A DNA stretch of 64,000 nt from Nesterenkonia cremea (GCF_014642675.1 NZ_BMIS01000006.1:1-64000), one strand, 5' to 3'; numbered from the stretch's first letter, positions 7,934 through 17,556 are shown. Numbers and translations: made by a program. The notes: generated by a model from the letters alone, not told the origin.

Positions 7934-9073
7934 ATGACGATCACTTCCTCCACCGGGACCGCCGCTGAGCCCACTGCTGAGCGCGCTGACACCGCCGCGG
8001 TGGGAGCCTCGGCTCAGCCGGACGGATCCGCACGTCAGCATCAGGTCAACGACTTCTTCGAGCTGAACCGGCGGGTCAAGGAGGCCGGGCTCCTGGAGCG
8101 CGGCGCGAAGAGCTACATCCCCCGGGCCATCGTGCTGACCCTGGCCTTCGCCGGTGCCGGCACGCTGCTGGCCCTGCTGGGCAGCAGCCCCTGGCAGCTG
8201 CTGGTGGCCGCGCTCTTCGGCGTTCTGTTCACCCAGGCCGCGTTCCTCTCCCATGACGCCGCTCATCAGCAGGTCTTCGCCAACGGCCGGCGCAACGAAT
8301 GGCTGGCTCGGCTGGTCGGCAACGGCGTGGTCGGACTCTCCTACGCCTGGTGGGCGAAGAAGCACGGCAAACACCATGCCAACCCGAACACCATCGGCAA
8401 GGACGGGGACATCGAACCGGGCATCATCGCCTTCGTCCCGGACGACGCCCAGCAGCGCAACGGCCTGGCCGGTTGGTTCGTCCGCCGTCAGGGCTGGATG
8501 CTCTTCCCGCTGCTGCTGTTCTTCGGCCTCAGCCTGCATGTCCACGCCATCGACGCCGTGGCTCGGGCGAAGAAGGTCAAGCAGCGCAAGGCTGAGGCCG
8601 CGCTGCTGGCAGTGCGCCTGATCGCGTTCCCCGCCCTGGTGATCTGGGCGGCCGGGCTCTGGATGGGCCTGGGCTTCCTTGCTGTGCAGCTGGCGGTCTT
8701 CGGCGTCTACATGGGTGCCAGCTTCGCCCCCAACCACAAGGGCATGCCGATCATCCCCAAGGACACCAAGGTGGACTTCCTCCAGCGCCAGGTGCTGACC
8801 TCCCGGAACATCCGCGGCGGCCGGCTCATCGACTGGGGCATGGGCGGACTGAACTTCCAGGTGGAGCACCACATCTTCCCTCGCATGCCCAGCCCCAACC
8901 TGCATAAGGTCAAGCCGATCGTGGAGGAGTTCTGCGCCGAGCGTGAGATCCCCTACACCGAGGCCGGACTGGTGGAGTCCTATGTGATCGTCACCCGGTA
9001 CCTGAACCGCGTGGGCCTGGGCTACTCCGATCCGATGGAGTGCCCGATCATCGCCCAGTACCGCCCCCGCTGA
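7934..9073 (+). CDS. Membrane fatty-acid desaturase (acyl-lipid / acyl-CoA type)
   Basis: A 379-residue di-iron desaturase that introduces double bonds into acyl chains at the membrane. Three histidine boxes are present: HDAAH (107-111), HGKHH (144-148) and VEHHIFP (His312-His313), the last in the Q-x-E-H-H form seen in linoleoyl-CoA-type desaturases. Hydrophobic hairpins lie at about 55-100 and 180-270. The ATG at 7934 is preferred to the ATG at 7922; both are in frame. The gene follows a kinase/regulator pair, so control of membrane fluidity like the Bacillus Des system is a reasonable inference. Confidence 0.9.
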   Translation: MTITSSTGTAAEPTAERADTAAVGASAQPDGSARQHQVNDFFELNRRVKEAGLLERGAKSYIPRAIVLTLAFAGAGTLLALLGSSPWQLLVAALFGVLFTQAAFLSHDAAHQQVFANGRRNEWLARLVGNGVVGLSYAWWAKKHGKHHANPNTIGKDGDIEPGIIAFVPDDAQQRNGLAGWFVRRQGWMLFPLLLFFGLSLHVHAIDAVARAKKVKQRKAEAALLAVRLIAFPALVIWAAGLWMGLGFLAVQLAVFGVYMGASFAPNHKGMPIIPKDTKVDFLQRQVLTSRNIRGGRLIDWGMGGLNFQVEHHIFPRMPSPNLHKVKPIVEEFCAEREIPYTEAGLVESYVIVTRYLNRVGLGYSDPMECPIIAQYRPR

Positions 9074-9117
9074 AGCTCTCACCGGTCTCTCACCGGTGCC
9101 GCGTACGCTGAGCTGTT

Positions 9118-9837
9118 GTGAACGCGTTCTTCGATGTGCTGACCGAGCGGTGGTCCACCGCCGCCGAGCCTGACACCACCACTGTCCTGATCCTGGCCGG
9201 CGCCGTCGTGGTGGTCATGTCGGTGCACCGGCTGTGGCGGGTGCTGCGCCAGGCCTCCACCATCATCCACGAGATGGGCCATGTGCTCGCCGCCTGGGCC
9301 TCCGGGCGCCGGGTCTCCGGGATCCGTCTGCATTCGGACACCTCCGGGGTGACCGTCTCAGTGGGCAGGCGCCAGGGCATCGGCATGCTGCTCACCGCCC
9401 TGGGCGGCTATCCCGCCCCGGGTCTGCTGGCTCTGGGCATGGCCGCGCTGCTGACCGCCGGCCACGCCGGAGCCGCCCTGACCCTCTACCAGGCAGTGGT
9501 GCTGCTGGCGCTGCTGCTCTCCCGCAACGCCGTCGGGATCTTCTCCTGCCTGCTCTCGCTGGCCGCCACCGGCCTGATCTGGTGGCAGAACGACCCGCTC
9601 ATCGTCACCTACACGGTGGTGGTCCTGGCGGTCTTCTACGCGCTGGCCGGGGTGCGGGGCACCTTCGACGTCATCCGGATCCATACCCGACGCCGCCCCG
9701 AGTCTGCCTCCACCGACGCATCCCTGGCCGCCCGCTCCTGGCGCGCGCTGCCGCTGCCGCCCTTCATGTGGCTGGGCTTCTTCCTGCTGGTCTCGGCAGG
9801 GTCAGCGGTCGGCGTCGTATGGATGTTTGCCGGCTGA
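9118..9837 (+). CDS. M50-like membrane metalloprotease / membrane protein
   Basis: A 239-residue membrane protein with the zinc-protease signature HEMGH at residues 51-55 just after a first helix (about 22-40), and further helices near 85-105, 115-135, 150-180 and 210-235. The layout resembles the M50B-like family of small actinobacterial membrane proteins. Later zinc ligands are not obvious, so activity is uncertain. It begins at GTG 9118, 45 bases after the desaturase, and its last 36 bases overlap the convergent PAP2 gene. Confidence 0.75.
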   Translation: MNAFFDVLTERWSTAAEPDTTTVLILAGAVVVVMSVHRLWRVLRQASTIIHEMGHVLAAWASGRRVSGIRLHSDTSGVTVSVGRRQGIGMLLTALGGYPAPGLLALGMAALLTAGHAGAALTLYQAVVLLALLLSRNAVGIFSCLLSLAATGLIWWQNDPLIVTYTVVVLAVFYALAGVRGTFDVIRIHTRRRPESASTDASLAARSWRALPLPPFMWLGFFLLVSAGSAVGVVWMFAG

Positions 9838-10860
9838 GGCGGAGGAGAAGCTCAGAATCCCTGCCGCGGCGGGGAAGAGTGCCGGTGCCGAGGACAGTGC
9901 CGCACCGGCCAGGAACAGCCAGGGCGTAGGGCCCGACGCCGACTGGGCCAGCCGATCGGCGAAGCTCCCCTCAGCCTCCACGATGGGCCCCAGCAGGAAC
10001 ACTGCGGCCAGCACACAGCCGGCCAGCCCCAGCGTCAGGCAGAGCCCGGCGCTGCGTCCGCCGCGGCGTCGCCCGTCCCGCAGGGGAGGGGAGAGGGCTG
10101 CACTGAGTCGTTCAGCAGGAGTGGGCTGACGGGCGTCGTCGTCGGGCTCATCGAACTCCGGACCGTGCCGGCCGGCGTCGGGGTAGGAGGCGATCTCCAT
10201 GGCCGCGCTGACCCGGGCGCGGCGCTCGGCCTGCAGCAGCAGGCAGCCGGCCAGCGCGGTCCAGGCGGCGACCACCAGATAGGCGGCGATCATATCGCTG
10301 GGCCTGTGCCAGCCTTCTGCGAAGATATAGCCGCCCCAGCCGCCGGCCCAGAGGGCACCGAGCATCGCCCAGAAGGGGCGCCCGCGCGGCATGGCGGCCA
10401 GGAAGACTGCGGCCGCGGCGCTGGCGGCCATCGTGGTGTGGCCGCTGGGCAGCGAGTTCGCACTCCACGCCGGTGCGAGGTCCACCACCAGGGCCGGGCG
10501 CTCGTTCCAGAGGGTCTTGAAGATCTGGGTGGTCAGATTGGCCCCGGCCATCAGCAGGGCCACCGGGGCCAGGACGGCTCCGCGGACCTGGCGCGGCCGG
10601 GCCAGGAGCAGACCCAGCACGACGACGCCGGGCGGCAGCAGGATCCATACGGCGATCCAGCGGTTCTCCGGGTCCAGCTCCGGCAGGGCGTGGCTGGTGC
10701 CGTAGGCGGTGACGCGCATCATCGTGTCCAGCAGTTGGCCGGAGGCGGTGTGCACTGAGGTCAGCCAGATCAGCCAGGCGGCCCCCGCCCACAGCAGAGC
10801 CCCGGCGCTCCACCGCAGAAGCTGGGGCGCCGGGGCTCTGGTGGTAGGCATGGGGTCCAT
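9802..10860 (-). CDS. PAP2-family membrane phosphatase
   Basis: A 352-residue integral membrane protein with the three PAP2 signature motifs: KTLWNERP (K-x6-RP), SLPSGHT and EGWHRPSD. Enzymes of this type remove phosphate from lipid phosphates such as undecaprenyl pyrophosphate or phosphatidic acid at the outer membrane face. About six helices surround a hydrophilic insert (about 215-270) rich in charged residues. It shares its plan with the second PAP2 protein at 13.4-14.4 kb. The 3' end overlaps the M50-like gene by 36 bases. Confidence 0.88.
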   Translation of the reverse strand: MDPMPTTRAPAPQLLRWSAGALLWAGAAWLIWLTSVHTASGQLLDTMMRVTAYGTSHALPELDPENRWIAVWILLPPGVVVLGLLLARPRQVRGAVLAPVALLMAGANLTTQIFKTLWNERPALVVDLAPAWSANSLPSGHTTMAASAAAAVFLAAMPRGRPFWAMLGALWAGGWGGYIFAEGWHRPSDMIAAYLVVAAWTALAGCLLLQAERRARVSAAMEIASYPDAGRHGPEFDEPDDDARQPTPAERLSAALSPPLRDGRRRGGRSAGLCLTLGLAGCVLAAVFLLGPIVEAEGSFADRLAQSASGPTPWLFLAGAALSSAPALFPAAAGILSFSSASAGKHPYDADR

Positions 10861-10875
10861 GCTCTCAGCCCCAGG

Positions 10876-12372
10876 TCAGCTGCGCTGTGATGCGGATCTC
10901 TGTCGTCGGGAGAGATGTTCGGCCATATCCTCCTCGGCCCAGCACTCCACATTGGTCAGCTCCGGCATGTCGGAGGCCAGGAAGACCGGATCGAGGCCCT
11001 GACGCTTCTGCCTCTGATAGTGCTTGAGCAGCTTCACCGCAGTGCCGCCCAGCTCCATGATGACCAGCAGGTTGAACATCGCGATGATCACCATGGTCAC
11101 CCCGGCGATGGCCCAGGCCAGGTCCACCGAGATGACCGAGCCCAGGAAGACGATGCCGGTCAGGGCCACGGCGTAGACCTTGCGCAGAGTCTCCGAGTCG
11201 GAGATGAACAGGACGTTGGCCTCGCCGTAGGAGTAGTTGCCCAGCACGGAGGTGAAGGCCACCAGGGTGATGATCACCGCCAGGGCGACTGCGCCGATGG
11301 TGCCGAAGTTGTTCACCAGGGCCATCTGCGTCAGCTCCGCGCCCGGGTTGGCGTCGGCGGTCTCCTGCACATCCGGGAAGGTGACCAGGATGATGAAGGC
11401 GGTGACCGAGCAGATGATCAGGGTGTCCAGGTAGACACCCAGGGTCTGGACCAGGCCCTGCTTGGCCGGGTGGGAGACATCGGCGGTGGCGGCCACATTG
11501 GGGACCGAACCCATACCGGCCTCATTGGAGAACATGCCGCGCTGGATGCCGGCCATGATCATCGCGCCGAAGGCACCGCCGGCGATGGCGCTGAAGTCGA
11601 AGGCCTCGCCGAAGATCAGCGCGATGACGTTGGGCAGCTGGTCGATGTTGAAGGCCACGACCACCAGGCCCAGCACGATGTAGAGCATGGCCATGGCCGG
11701 GACCACGTTCTGGGCCACCCGGGCCACGCTGCGCAGACCGAAGATCACGATGATGCCGGTGCCTGCGGCCAGCAGGACGGCCAGGATCCAGGTCAGGGCC
11801 CCGGTGTCCTCCATGCCCATCTCGCCTGCTGCGCCGGTGACGGCGTCGACGATGGTGTTGGCCTGCAGGGAGGTGAAGCTCAGCGCGAAGCAGAAGATGA
11901 AGATCACGGCGAAGACGATGCCGCCGGTGCGTGAGCCCAGCCCGCGCTGGATGTAGTACGCCGGGCCGCCCTTATAGGTGTCGAAGCGCCGGGTCTTGTA
12001 CAGCTGGGCCAGTGTGGACTCCACGAAGGAGGCCGCCGAGTTCAGCACGGCCATCGCCCACATCCAGAAGACGGCACCCGGGCCCCCGATGGCGATCGCG
12101 CCCGCCACACCGGCGATGTTGCCGGTGCCCACGCGGGCTGAGGCGGTCACGGTGAAGGCCTGGAAGGCGGAGAGGGACCGGGTGCGGCCGTTCTCATCCT
12201 TGGTGGCCCTGTCCGTGATGGACCGGAACATATCCGGCAGGTGGCGGATCTGGACGAGTCCGGTCCGGACCGTCAGATAGAAGCCGGCGGCGATGATCAC
12301 CGGGATGCCGAAGAACTCCCAGGCGAAGTCTTCGAAGATCCCGAGGTACTCGAGAAGGGTGTCAGTATTCAC
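10876..12372 (-). CDS. Alanine/glycine:cation symporter (AGCS family)
   Basis: A 498-residue carrier with about 11 membrane helices that takes up alanine or glycine with sodium. Family signatures include FQAFTVTASARVGTGNIAGV, IGGPGAVFWMWAMA and IQRGMFSNEAGMGSVPNVAA. The C-terminal 45 residues are a charged cytoplasmic tail. The start is ATG at 12372. The gene ends 15 bases before the PAP2 start on the same strand, so the two may be cotranscribed. Confidence 0.92.
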   Translation of the reverse strand: MNTDTLLEYLGIFEDFAWEFFGIPVIIAAGFYLTVRTGLVQIRHLPDMFRSITDRATKDENGRTRSLSAFQAFTVTASARVGTGNIAGVAGAIAIGGPGAVFWMWAMAVLNSAASFVESTLAQLYKTRRFDTYKGGPAYYIQRGLGSRTGGIVFAVIFIFCFALSFTSLQANTIVDAVTGAAGEMGMEDTGALTWILAVLLAAGTGIIVIFGLRSVARVAQNVVPAMAMLYIVLGLVVVAFNIDQLPNVIALIFGEAFDFSAIAGGAFGAMIMAGIQRGMFSNEAGMGSVPNVAATADVSHPAKQGLVQTLGVYLDTLIICSVTAFIILVTFPDVQETADANPGAELTQMALVNNFGTIGAVALAVIITLVAFTSVLGNYSYGEANVLFISDSETLRKVYAVALTGIVFLGSVISVDLAWAIAGVTMVIIAMFNLLVIMELGGTAVKLLKHYQRQKRQGLDPVFLASDMPELTNVECWAEEDMAEHLSRRQRSASQRS

Positions 12373-12542
12373 AGGGGTGGAGCCTACTCGCAGGAGGCCC
12401 TCTGCGTGAACTGGGGGTTACCTGGGCCTCACCTGGATCACCTGAGCGTCTTACCCGCCGTCCAGCGGGTCTCACTGGTCTCTCATGACTGCTGAGGGAC
12501 AATGGTGGGACCGATACGGACCACCTCATCCCAAGGAAGGCA

Positions 12543-13325
12543 GTGGTGTCAGTGGGTGCCCCAGCAGTCGAACCGTTCACCCGTCTCAGCGAAGATGTCT
12601 GGCTCAGTCGTGTGGCCAGCGAGGACACGCCGCTGAACATCGGGCTGGTGATCGGCCCCGATCGGGCCGTGTTGGTGGACCCGGGCCCGACCGACGCCGA
12701 GGACGCCGTCTACGCGAACCTGCTGGAGCGGGTCCGCGAGCTCACCGACGCCGAGCTGGTGGTGGTCAGCACCCACGGTCACGCCGATCACATCGGAGCC
12801 AACGCCTACCTGCGCGCCCACGGTGCCGCAGCCGTGTGGGCACACTGCGACGCCGGCGTCGGGACCGCCACCGATCTGGTGGAGGAGGAGCCGGTCACCC
12901 TGGAGCTCGGTCAGGGGCTCAGCGTGGTGCTTGAGCATCTGGGCCGTGGGCACACCGAAGGCGACCTGGTGGTCGGGGTCCAGCGCGAGGACCGTCAGGG
13001 CCGGGGCATCCTCTTCTGCGGCGATCTGGTGCGAGAGGGCACCGACCCACGCTTCCGCGACTCCTACCCCAAGGAGTGGGTGCGGACGCTGGGCCGGATC
13101 TGGTCCATGTCAGGCACTTATGCAAAGTTCGTGCCGGGCCACGGCCGTCCGGTGGACGCCGAGTTCGTGGCCTCCATGCGCCGGCGCATGCAGCAGGGCC
13201 ACAACGTCTCCTCCCAGGCCATCCGCGACTCGGTCAACGATGCCACCAAGGCCATCCCGATCCTGCCCTACGGCCCGGATGAGTCGCGTGAGCTGATCAC
13301 CCGCCTGCGCGGCGACGACTCCTGA
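12543..13325 (+). CDS. MBL-fold metallo-hydrolase
   Basis: A 260-residue metallo-beta-lactamase-fold protein. The zinc site THGHADH (His78, His80, Asp82, His83) is followed by the second-site histidines in GRGHTEGD and VPGHGRP. This fits glyoxalase II-like hydrolases; the substrate is unknown. It starts at a GTG (12543, with another GTG at 12546) after AAGGAAGG. The neighbour on each side is convergent or divergent, so it is probably a single-gene unit. Confidence 0.85.
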   Translation: MVSVGAPAVEPFTRLSEDVWLSRVASEDTPLNIGLVIGPDRAVLVDPGPTDAEDAVYANLLERVRELTDAELVVVSTHGHADHIGANAYLRAHGAAAVWAHCDAGVGTATDLVEEEPVTLELGQGLSVVLEHLGRGHTEGDLVVGVQREDRQGRGILFCGDLVREGTDPRFRDSYPKEWVRTLGRIWSMSGTYAKFVPGHGRPVDAEFVASMRRRMQQGHNVSSQAIRDSVNDATKAIPILPYGPDESRELITRLRGDDS

Positions 13326-13381
13326 GGCTCTGCAGCTGATCTCTGCTCAGGCGCTGGGGCTGGTCACCGGCGCCGGGCCGC

Positions 13382-14362
13382 TCACACCTCGTAGAGGTGG
13401 GCGAACTGAGGGGGCACCGGGTACGTGAGCTTCTGCGGCGTCGGGAGAGGGTGACCGCGCATCCGGCGGCCGATCTCCGAATCGAAGAAGTTGATGCCCG
13501 CACCGGCGATCAGGAAGCCGGGTCCCACCGAGAGCAGGATGCCGGCCACCCAGTGCCAGGCGCTGGTGGTGTGGCGCTCGTCGGTGACCGCCAGGACGCC
13601 GTCGGCGCCTCCGGCGAAGAGGAAGCACAGCGCCGACGCACCGGTGAGGATCACACCCAGGAACCAGGCCAGGCCGGCCGCGCCGCCGGGGGAGGTGTCG
13701 TTCTCCAAGGTCACCGTGTTCCATCGCTCCTCGGCGCGCATGATCAGCCAGCCGCCGATCAGACCCCAGGCGCCCACCACCAGGTAGGCAGAGATGATGT
13801 CCGAGGGGCGGTGCCAGGTCTCGATGAAGGTGATGGCCCCCACCGCAGTGGCGAAGAAGGCCACCAGGAAGCCCAGCAGCGGACGCTGACGCGGCGCGCT
13901 GACCAGGAACACCGCGACGGCGGCCCCTGCCGCCAGCGTGGTGTGCCCCGAAGGCATGGAGTTCACCAGCCACGGCACCCCGTTCTCCGACGAGAGGTCC
14001 GGGCGCTCCAGGAAGGTGTTCTTCAGCAGCTGGGTGGTGATGTTCGCCGCCACGAAGGTGGCCACCGCGATGCCCGCGGCGATGAAGCGCTGACGCACCA
14101 GCGTGATGATCACGAAGAACAGCGCCGGGATGGCGATGCTCAGATTCAGCAGCCAATGCGGGACGAACCCGCCCTCCTCGAAGGCGGCCCGCTGATGCTC
14201 GGCCGCGTGGAACATCGCATGCTCGATCCGCTGGCCCACATAGGACCGGACGAAGAACTCGAAGATGACCAGCACCAGCAGGGCACAGGCTCCCACGGCG
14301 ATCACCCAGAGGTGAGTGCGCTGAGCCGGACGGCGAAGAGGCGAGGCTGGTGCTTCGGACAT
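13382..14362 (-). CDS. PAP2-family membrane phosphatase (second copy)
   Basis: A 326-residue membrane protein with PAP2 motifs KNTFLERP, SMPSGHT and ETWHRPSD. It resembles the 352-residue PAP2 protein 3 kb away in motif order and helix layout but is not a recent duplicate. A C-terminal helical section (about 235-300) is followed by PVPPQFAHLYEV. Its likely substrate is a lipid phosphate or undecaprenyl pyrophosphate. It is divergent from menC over about 106 bases. Confidence 0.88.
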   Translation of the reverse strand: MSEAPASPLRRPAQRTHLWVIAVGACALLVLVIFEFFVRSYVGQRIEHAMFHAAEHQRAAFEEGGFVPHWLLNLSIAIPALFFVIITLVRQRFIAAGIAVATFVAANITTQLLKNTFLERPDLSSENGVPWLVNSMPSGHTTLAAGAAVAVFLVSAPRQRPLLGFLVAFFATAVGAITFIETWHRPSDIISAYLVVGAWGLIGGWLIMRAEERWNTVTLENDTSPGGAAGLAWFLGVILTGASALCFLFAGGADGVLAVTDERHTTSAWHWVAGILLSVGPGFLIAGAGINFFDSEIGRRMRGHPLPTPQKLTYPVPPQFAHLYEV

Positions 14363-14468
14363 GTCTCCAAGTATGGCATCACACCGCGGCTGCGGCCGGG
14401 TGGGCAGTGCGGCCGGCGGGTGGTCCGCAGCTGGGCTGAGTGCTGGTCCGCAGACCTAGACTGAAGGC

Positions 14469-15575
14469 ATGTGGCAGCAGGCTGATCCGGACGAGATCCT
14501 CCAGAGGGCATGGACTGTGGGCCTGCCGATGCGCACCCGGTTCCGCGGGGTGACTCTGCGCGAGGCGATGCTCATCCAGGGTCCTGCCGGCTGGGGCGAG
14601 TTCGCCCCCTTCCCCGAGTACGGCGCTGAGGAGTCGGCCGCCTGGCTGGAGGCCGGGCTCGAGGCCGCCTGGTCCGGACTGGGAGAGCCGCTGCGCCGCG
14701 AGATCCCCGTCAACGCGACCATGCCGGCCGTGGGACCGGAGCAGGTGGAGCAGGTGCTGCGCCGCTTCGGCGAGCTGGAGGCCATCCCCGCGGTGAAGAT
14801 CAAAGTGGCCGAGCCCGGCGTCGGGAGCTTCGAGGAATCCCTGGCAAAGGACCTGGTCCGTGTGCGTGAGGTGCGCCGGCTGGTGCCCCAGGCCGGGCTG
14901 CGCGTGGATGCCAACGGCGGATGGACCCAGGAGCAGGCTCTGCGCGCGCTGGACGCCCTGGCCGAGGTGGCCGGTGAGAGCTTCGAATACGCGGAGCAGC
15001 CGGTGGCCGGGGTGGACACGCTGGCGCAGCTGCGCGAGGAGCTGGCCCGTCGCGGTGTGGGCATAGCGGGCAACCCGCTGCGGATCGCCGCCGATGAGGC
15101 CGTGCGCAAGGCGGAGGACCCGCTGCGGGTGGCCCGGCTGGGCGCGGCCGATCTGATCGTGGTGAAGGTCCCGCCGCTGGGCGGAGTCACCAGGGCGCTG
15201 CGGATCGTGGAGGAGTCCGGGCTGGACGCCGTGGCCTCCTCTGCCCTGGACACCTCCGTGGGGCTGAGCGCCGGGCTGGCTCTCGCCGCCCGACTGCCGA
15301 AGCTGCCCTACGCCTGTGGACTGGGCACTGCGGCGCTCTTCGAACAGGACGTGGTGGAGCAGCCGCTGATCCCGGCCGGGGGAGTGCTCCCGGTGCCGGG
15401 GGCGACCAGGGCTGGTGAGGCTGAGGCGGGGCAGGCTGAGGCTGCGCGGATGACCGCGCCGTCGCCGTCGTCGTCTCTGCTGGAGGCCCACAGGCTCCCG
15501 GCTGACCGCGAGGCCTGGTGGAGGTCCCGCCTCCGTGAGGCCCATCATGCGCTGACCGGGGCCGCTCGGATCTAG
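14469..15575 (+). CDS. menC: o-Succinylbenzoate synthase (MenC)
   Basis: MenC dehydrates SHCHC to o-succinylbenzoate. The 368-residue enolase-superfamily protein has the catalytic KIKV pair, the metal-binding RVDANGGW and AEQPV segments and the second base in IVVKVPPLGG. The C-terminal 50 residues (Ala/Glu/Ser-rich, from about 315) exceed the usual family length. It begins at ATG 14469 and ends 10 bases before menD, so the two form an operon although MenD acts first in the pathway. Confidence 0.93.
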   Translation: MWQQADPDEILQRAWTVGLPMRTRFRGVTLREAMLIQGPAGWGEFAPFPEYGAEESAAWLEAGLEAAWSGLGEPLRREIPVNATMPAVGPEQVEQVLRRFGELEAIPAVKIKVAEPGVGSFEESLAKDLVRVREVRRLVPQAGLRVDANGGWTQEQALRALDALAEVAGESFEYAEQPVAGVDTLAQLREELARRGVGIAGNPLRIAADEAVRKAEDPLRVARLGAADLIVVKVPPLGGVTRALRIVEESGLDAVASSALDTSVGLSAGLALAARLPKLPYACGLGTAALFEQDVVEQPLIPAGGVLPVPGATRAGEAEAGQAEAARMTAPSPSSSLLEAHRLPADREAWWRSRLREAHHALTGAARI

Positions 15576-15585
15576 GATTGGGGGC

Positions 15586-17457
15586 ATGACTTCTTCCCGG
15601 CGGCCGTTCCGCGAGTTCGACGACTCCTACGACGCCGAGTCTCTGCGCATGGCCCGCCGGGTGGTCCGCGGCCTGACCATGTCCATGCAGCACATCGTGG
15701 TGGCCCCCGGATCCCGCTCCGCCCCGCTGGCCTATGCGCTGCGTGAGGCCGAGGAGCTGGGCGCCATCACCGTCCACATCCGGATCGATGAGCGCTCCGC
15801 CGCCTTCACAGCCCTGGGCCTGGCCATGGCCACCGGCCGCCCCACCGGCGTGGTCACCACCTCCGGCACCGCCGCGGGCAACCTGCTGCCCGCCGTGATG
15901 GAGGCCGAGCTCTCCGGCGTCCCGCTGGCGGTCATCACCGCCGACCGTCCCGAAGAGCTGCACGGCACCGGCGCCAACCAGACCACCTGGCAGCAGGGGA
16001 TGTTCGCCGGACGCGTCCGCGACGAGGTCCACCTGGAGCAGTCCGACATCCTCGAGGGCCACCTGCGCCTGGAACCCGCCTCCCGCGACGACCTCATGGC
16101 TGTGGAGACCCAGGTGGGGCTGCTCATGCGCCAGGCCACCGCCTCCTCCGCCACCTCGGTGCCCGGACCGGTGCACCTGAACATCGGCTTCCGCGACCCG
16201 CTGGTCCCCACCGGGATCTCCTCCACCCAGCAGGCGCTGCAGCGCTGGGCCCGCAAACCCTTCCTCCCCGCAGAGGACCGTGAGACCGCAGCCCCGCAGC
16301 AGAGGATCGACGACGCCGACCTCGGCACCTTCCGCACCGCCTTCGTCTTCGGCCATGACGCCCCCGCCGTGGCAGTGGGCCTGGCCCAGCAGCTGGGCCA
16401 CCCGATCCTCGCCGAACCCAGCAGCGGCGCCCGCTGGTCCGACACCGGTGCCGTCCAGGGATACCGGCTGCTGCTCCAAGCACCCGAGGGCTCCGCGGCC
16501 GCCGAGCTGCGCGAGCAGGTGCAGCGGGTGGTGGTGGTCGGGCGCCCCACGCTGACCCGGCCGGTGCAGCAGCTGATCCGGCGCCGGGACGTCCAGGCGG
16601 TGCAGTACGCCCCGCGGCGGCTGGCCTGGTCCGATGAGCGGCTGCCGCGCCGGAGCCTGCGCGAGCTGGACGAGCTGGCAGAGTTCGCCGGCCGAGCCCC
16701 GGCGGGCTGGCAGGAGGCCTGGCAGGAGAAGGGCATCGCCGCTCAGCGGATGATCGACGCCGCCCTGGGAGAGCAGGAACAGCTGAGCTCAGTGCGGGCC
16801 GCCCAGTTCGTGGCCGAGACTGTGCGCACTCCGCTGCTGCTGGGCTCCTCCTCCGTGATCCGCGACGTGGACCTGGCCGCTGCGCTGACCCGCCCGGCGG
16901 CCGAGCCGGGTGCTGGGGTAGGTGCAACCGGCGTCGGGGGTGCTGTGGGTGCCGCCGCCGACCGCGGCGCGGAGGATCGCCGGATCTATGCGCTGCGCGG
17001 CGTCTCCGGGATCGACGGCAATCTCTCCGCAGCGGCCGGCGTCGCGCTGCACCGTCAGCGGCGGGTGACAGCGCTGGTGGGGGACCTGACCTTCCTGCAC
17101 GATCTGAACACGCTGTTGGTCCCCTCCACCGAGGAGCGGCCGCACCTGGACATCGTGGTGATCAACGACGGCGGCGGGGCGATCTTCGACCAGCTCGAGC
17201 ATGGTGAGGTCGGCCGGCGCCGCGGGAACCAGCAGGTGGTGGAGCGGTTCTTCGGGACGCCGCAGTCGGTGGAGATCGAGCAGCTGGTCATCGGGTTCGG
17301 GCATGAGCACCGGCGGGCTGAGACAGTCCAGGACCTCGAGGCCGCACTCGCCGGACCCGATGACCGGGTGGGGGTCCGGGTGATCGAGGTCCGCACCGAC
17401 CGCGCCCCGCTGCGCGACTTCCACGCAGAGCTCACCGCCCGCGCCGCGGAGCTCTAG
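15586..17457 (+). CDS. menD: SEPHCHC synthase (MenD)
   Basis: MenD is the thiamine-diphosphate enzyme that joins 2-oxoglutarate and isochorismate to form SEPHCHC, the first committed step of menaquinone synthesis. The 623-residue protein has the N-terminal pyrimidine-binding segment HIVVAPGSRSAPLAYAL and GVVTTSGTAAGNLLPAV, a central domain, and the C-terminal diphosphate/magnesium segment VVINDGGGAIFDQLE. A Gly/Ala-rich stretch (about 440-465) is an insertion compared with most MenD proteins. It lies directly behind menC. Confidence 0.95.
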   Translation: MTSSRRPFREFDDSYDAESLRMARRVVRGLTMSMQHIVVAPGSRSAPLAYALREAEELGAITVHIRIDERSAAFTALGLAMATGRPTGVVTTSGTAAGNLLPAVMEAELSGVPLAVITADRPEELHGTGANQTTWQQGMFAGRVRDEVHLEQSDILEGHLRLEPASRDDLMAVETQVGLLMRQATASSATSVPGPVHLNIGFRDPLVPTGISSTQQALQRWARKPFLPAEDRETAAPQQRIDDADLGTFRTAFVFGHDAPAVAVGLAQQLGHPILAEPSSGARWSDTGAVQGYRLLLQAPEGSAAAELREQVQRVVVVGRPTLTRPVQQLIRRRDVQAVQYAPRRLAWSDERLPRRSLRELDELAEFAGRAPAGWQEAWQEKGIAAQRMIDAALGEQEQLSSVRAAQFVAETVRTPLLLGSSSVIRDVDLAAALTRPAAEPGAGVGATGVGGAVGAAADRGAEDRRIYALRGVSGIDGNLSAAAGVALHRQRRVTALVGDLTFLHDLNTLLVPSTEERPHLDIVVINDGGGAIFDQLEHGEVGRRRGNQQVVERFFGTPQSVEIEQLVIGFGHEHRRAETVQDLEAALAGPDDRVGVRVIEVRTDRAPLRDFHAELTARAAEL

Positions 17458-17489
17458 GGCCGCTGCGGCTGAGCCCACGCCCCACCACT

Positions 17490-17556
17490 TGTGTGGGCAC
17501 TTCCACACGTTCTGAGGCTTCCCGACGCCGTCAGATCACCTCGAACTGCCCACACA
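17490..17556. repeat. Intergenic palindrome between menD and menF
   Basis: Arms TGTGTGGGCA (17490-17499) and TGCCCACACA (17547-17556) are exact complements separated by 47 bases. Partial pairing (CCACT against AGTGG) continues outside them. It lies in the 134-base gap between convergent genes and could end transcription from both sides, though the large loop and absence of T-runs are unlike a normal terminator. Confidence 0.6.

Noticed and set aside
12373..12540. Possible glycine riboswitch before the AGCS carrier
   Set aside because: GAGAGACC and CTCAGG occur on the minus strand at plausible spacing, but the conserved core between them is absent, so the match is too weak.
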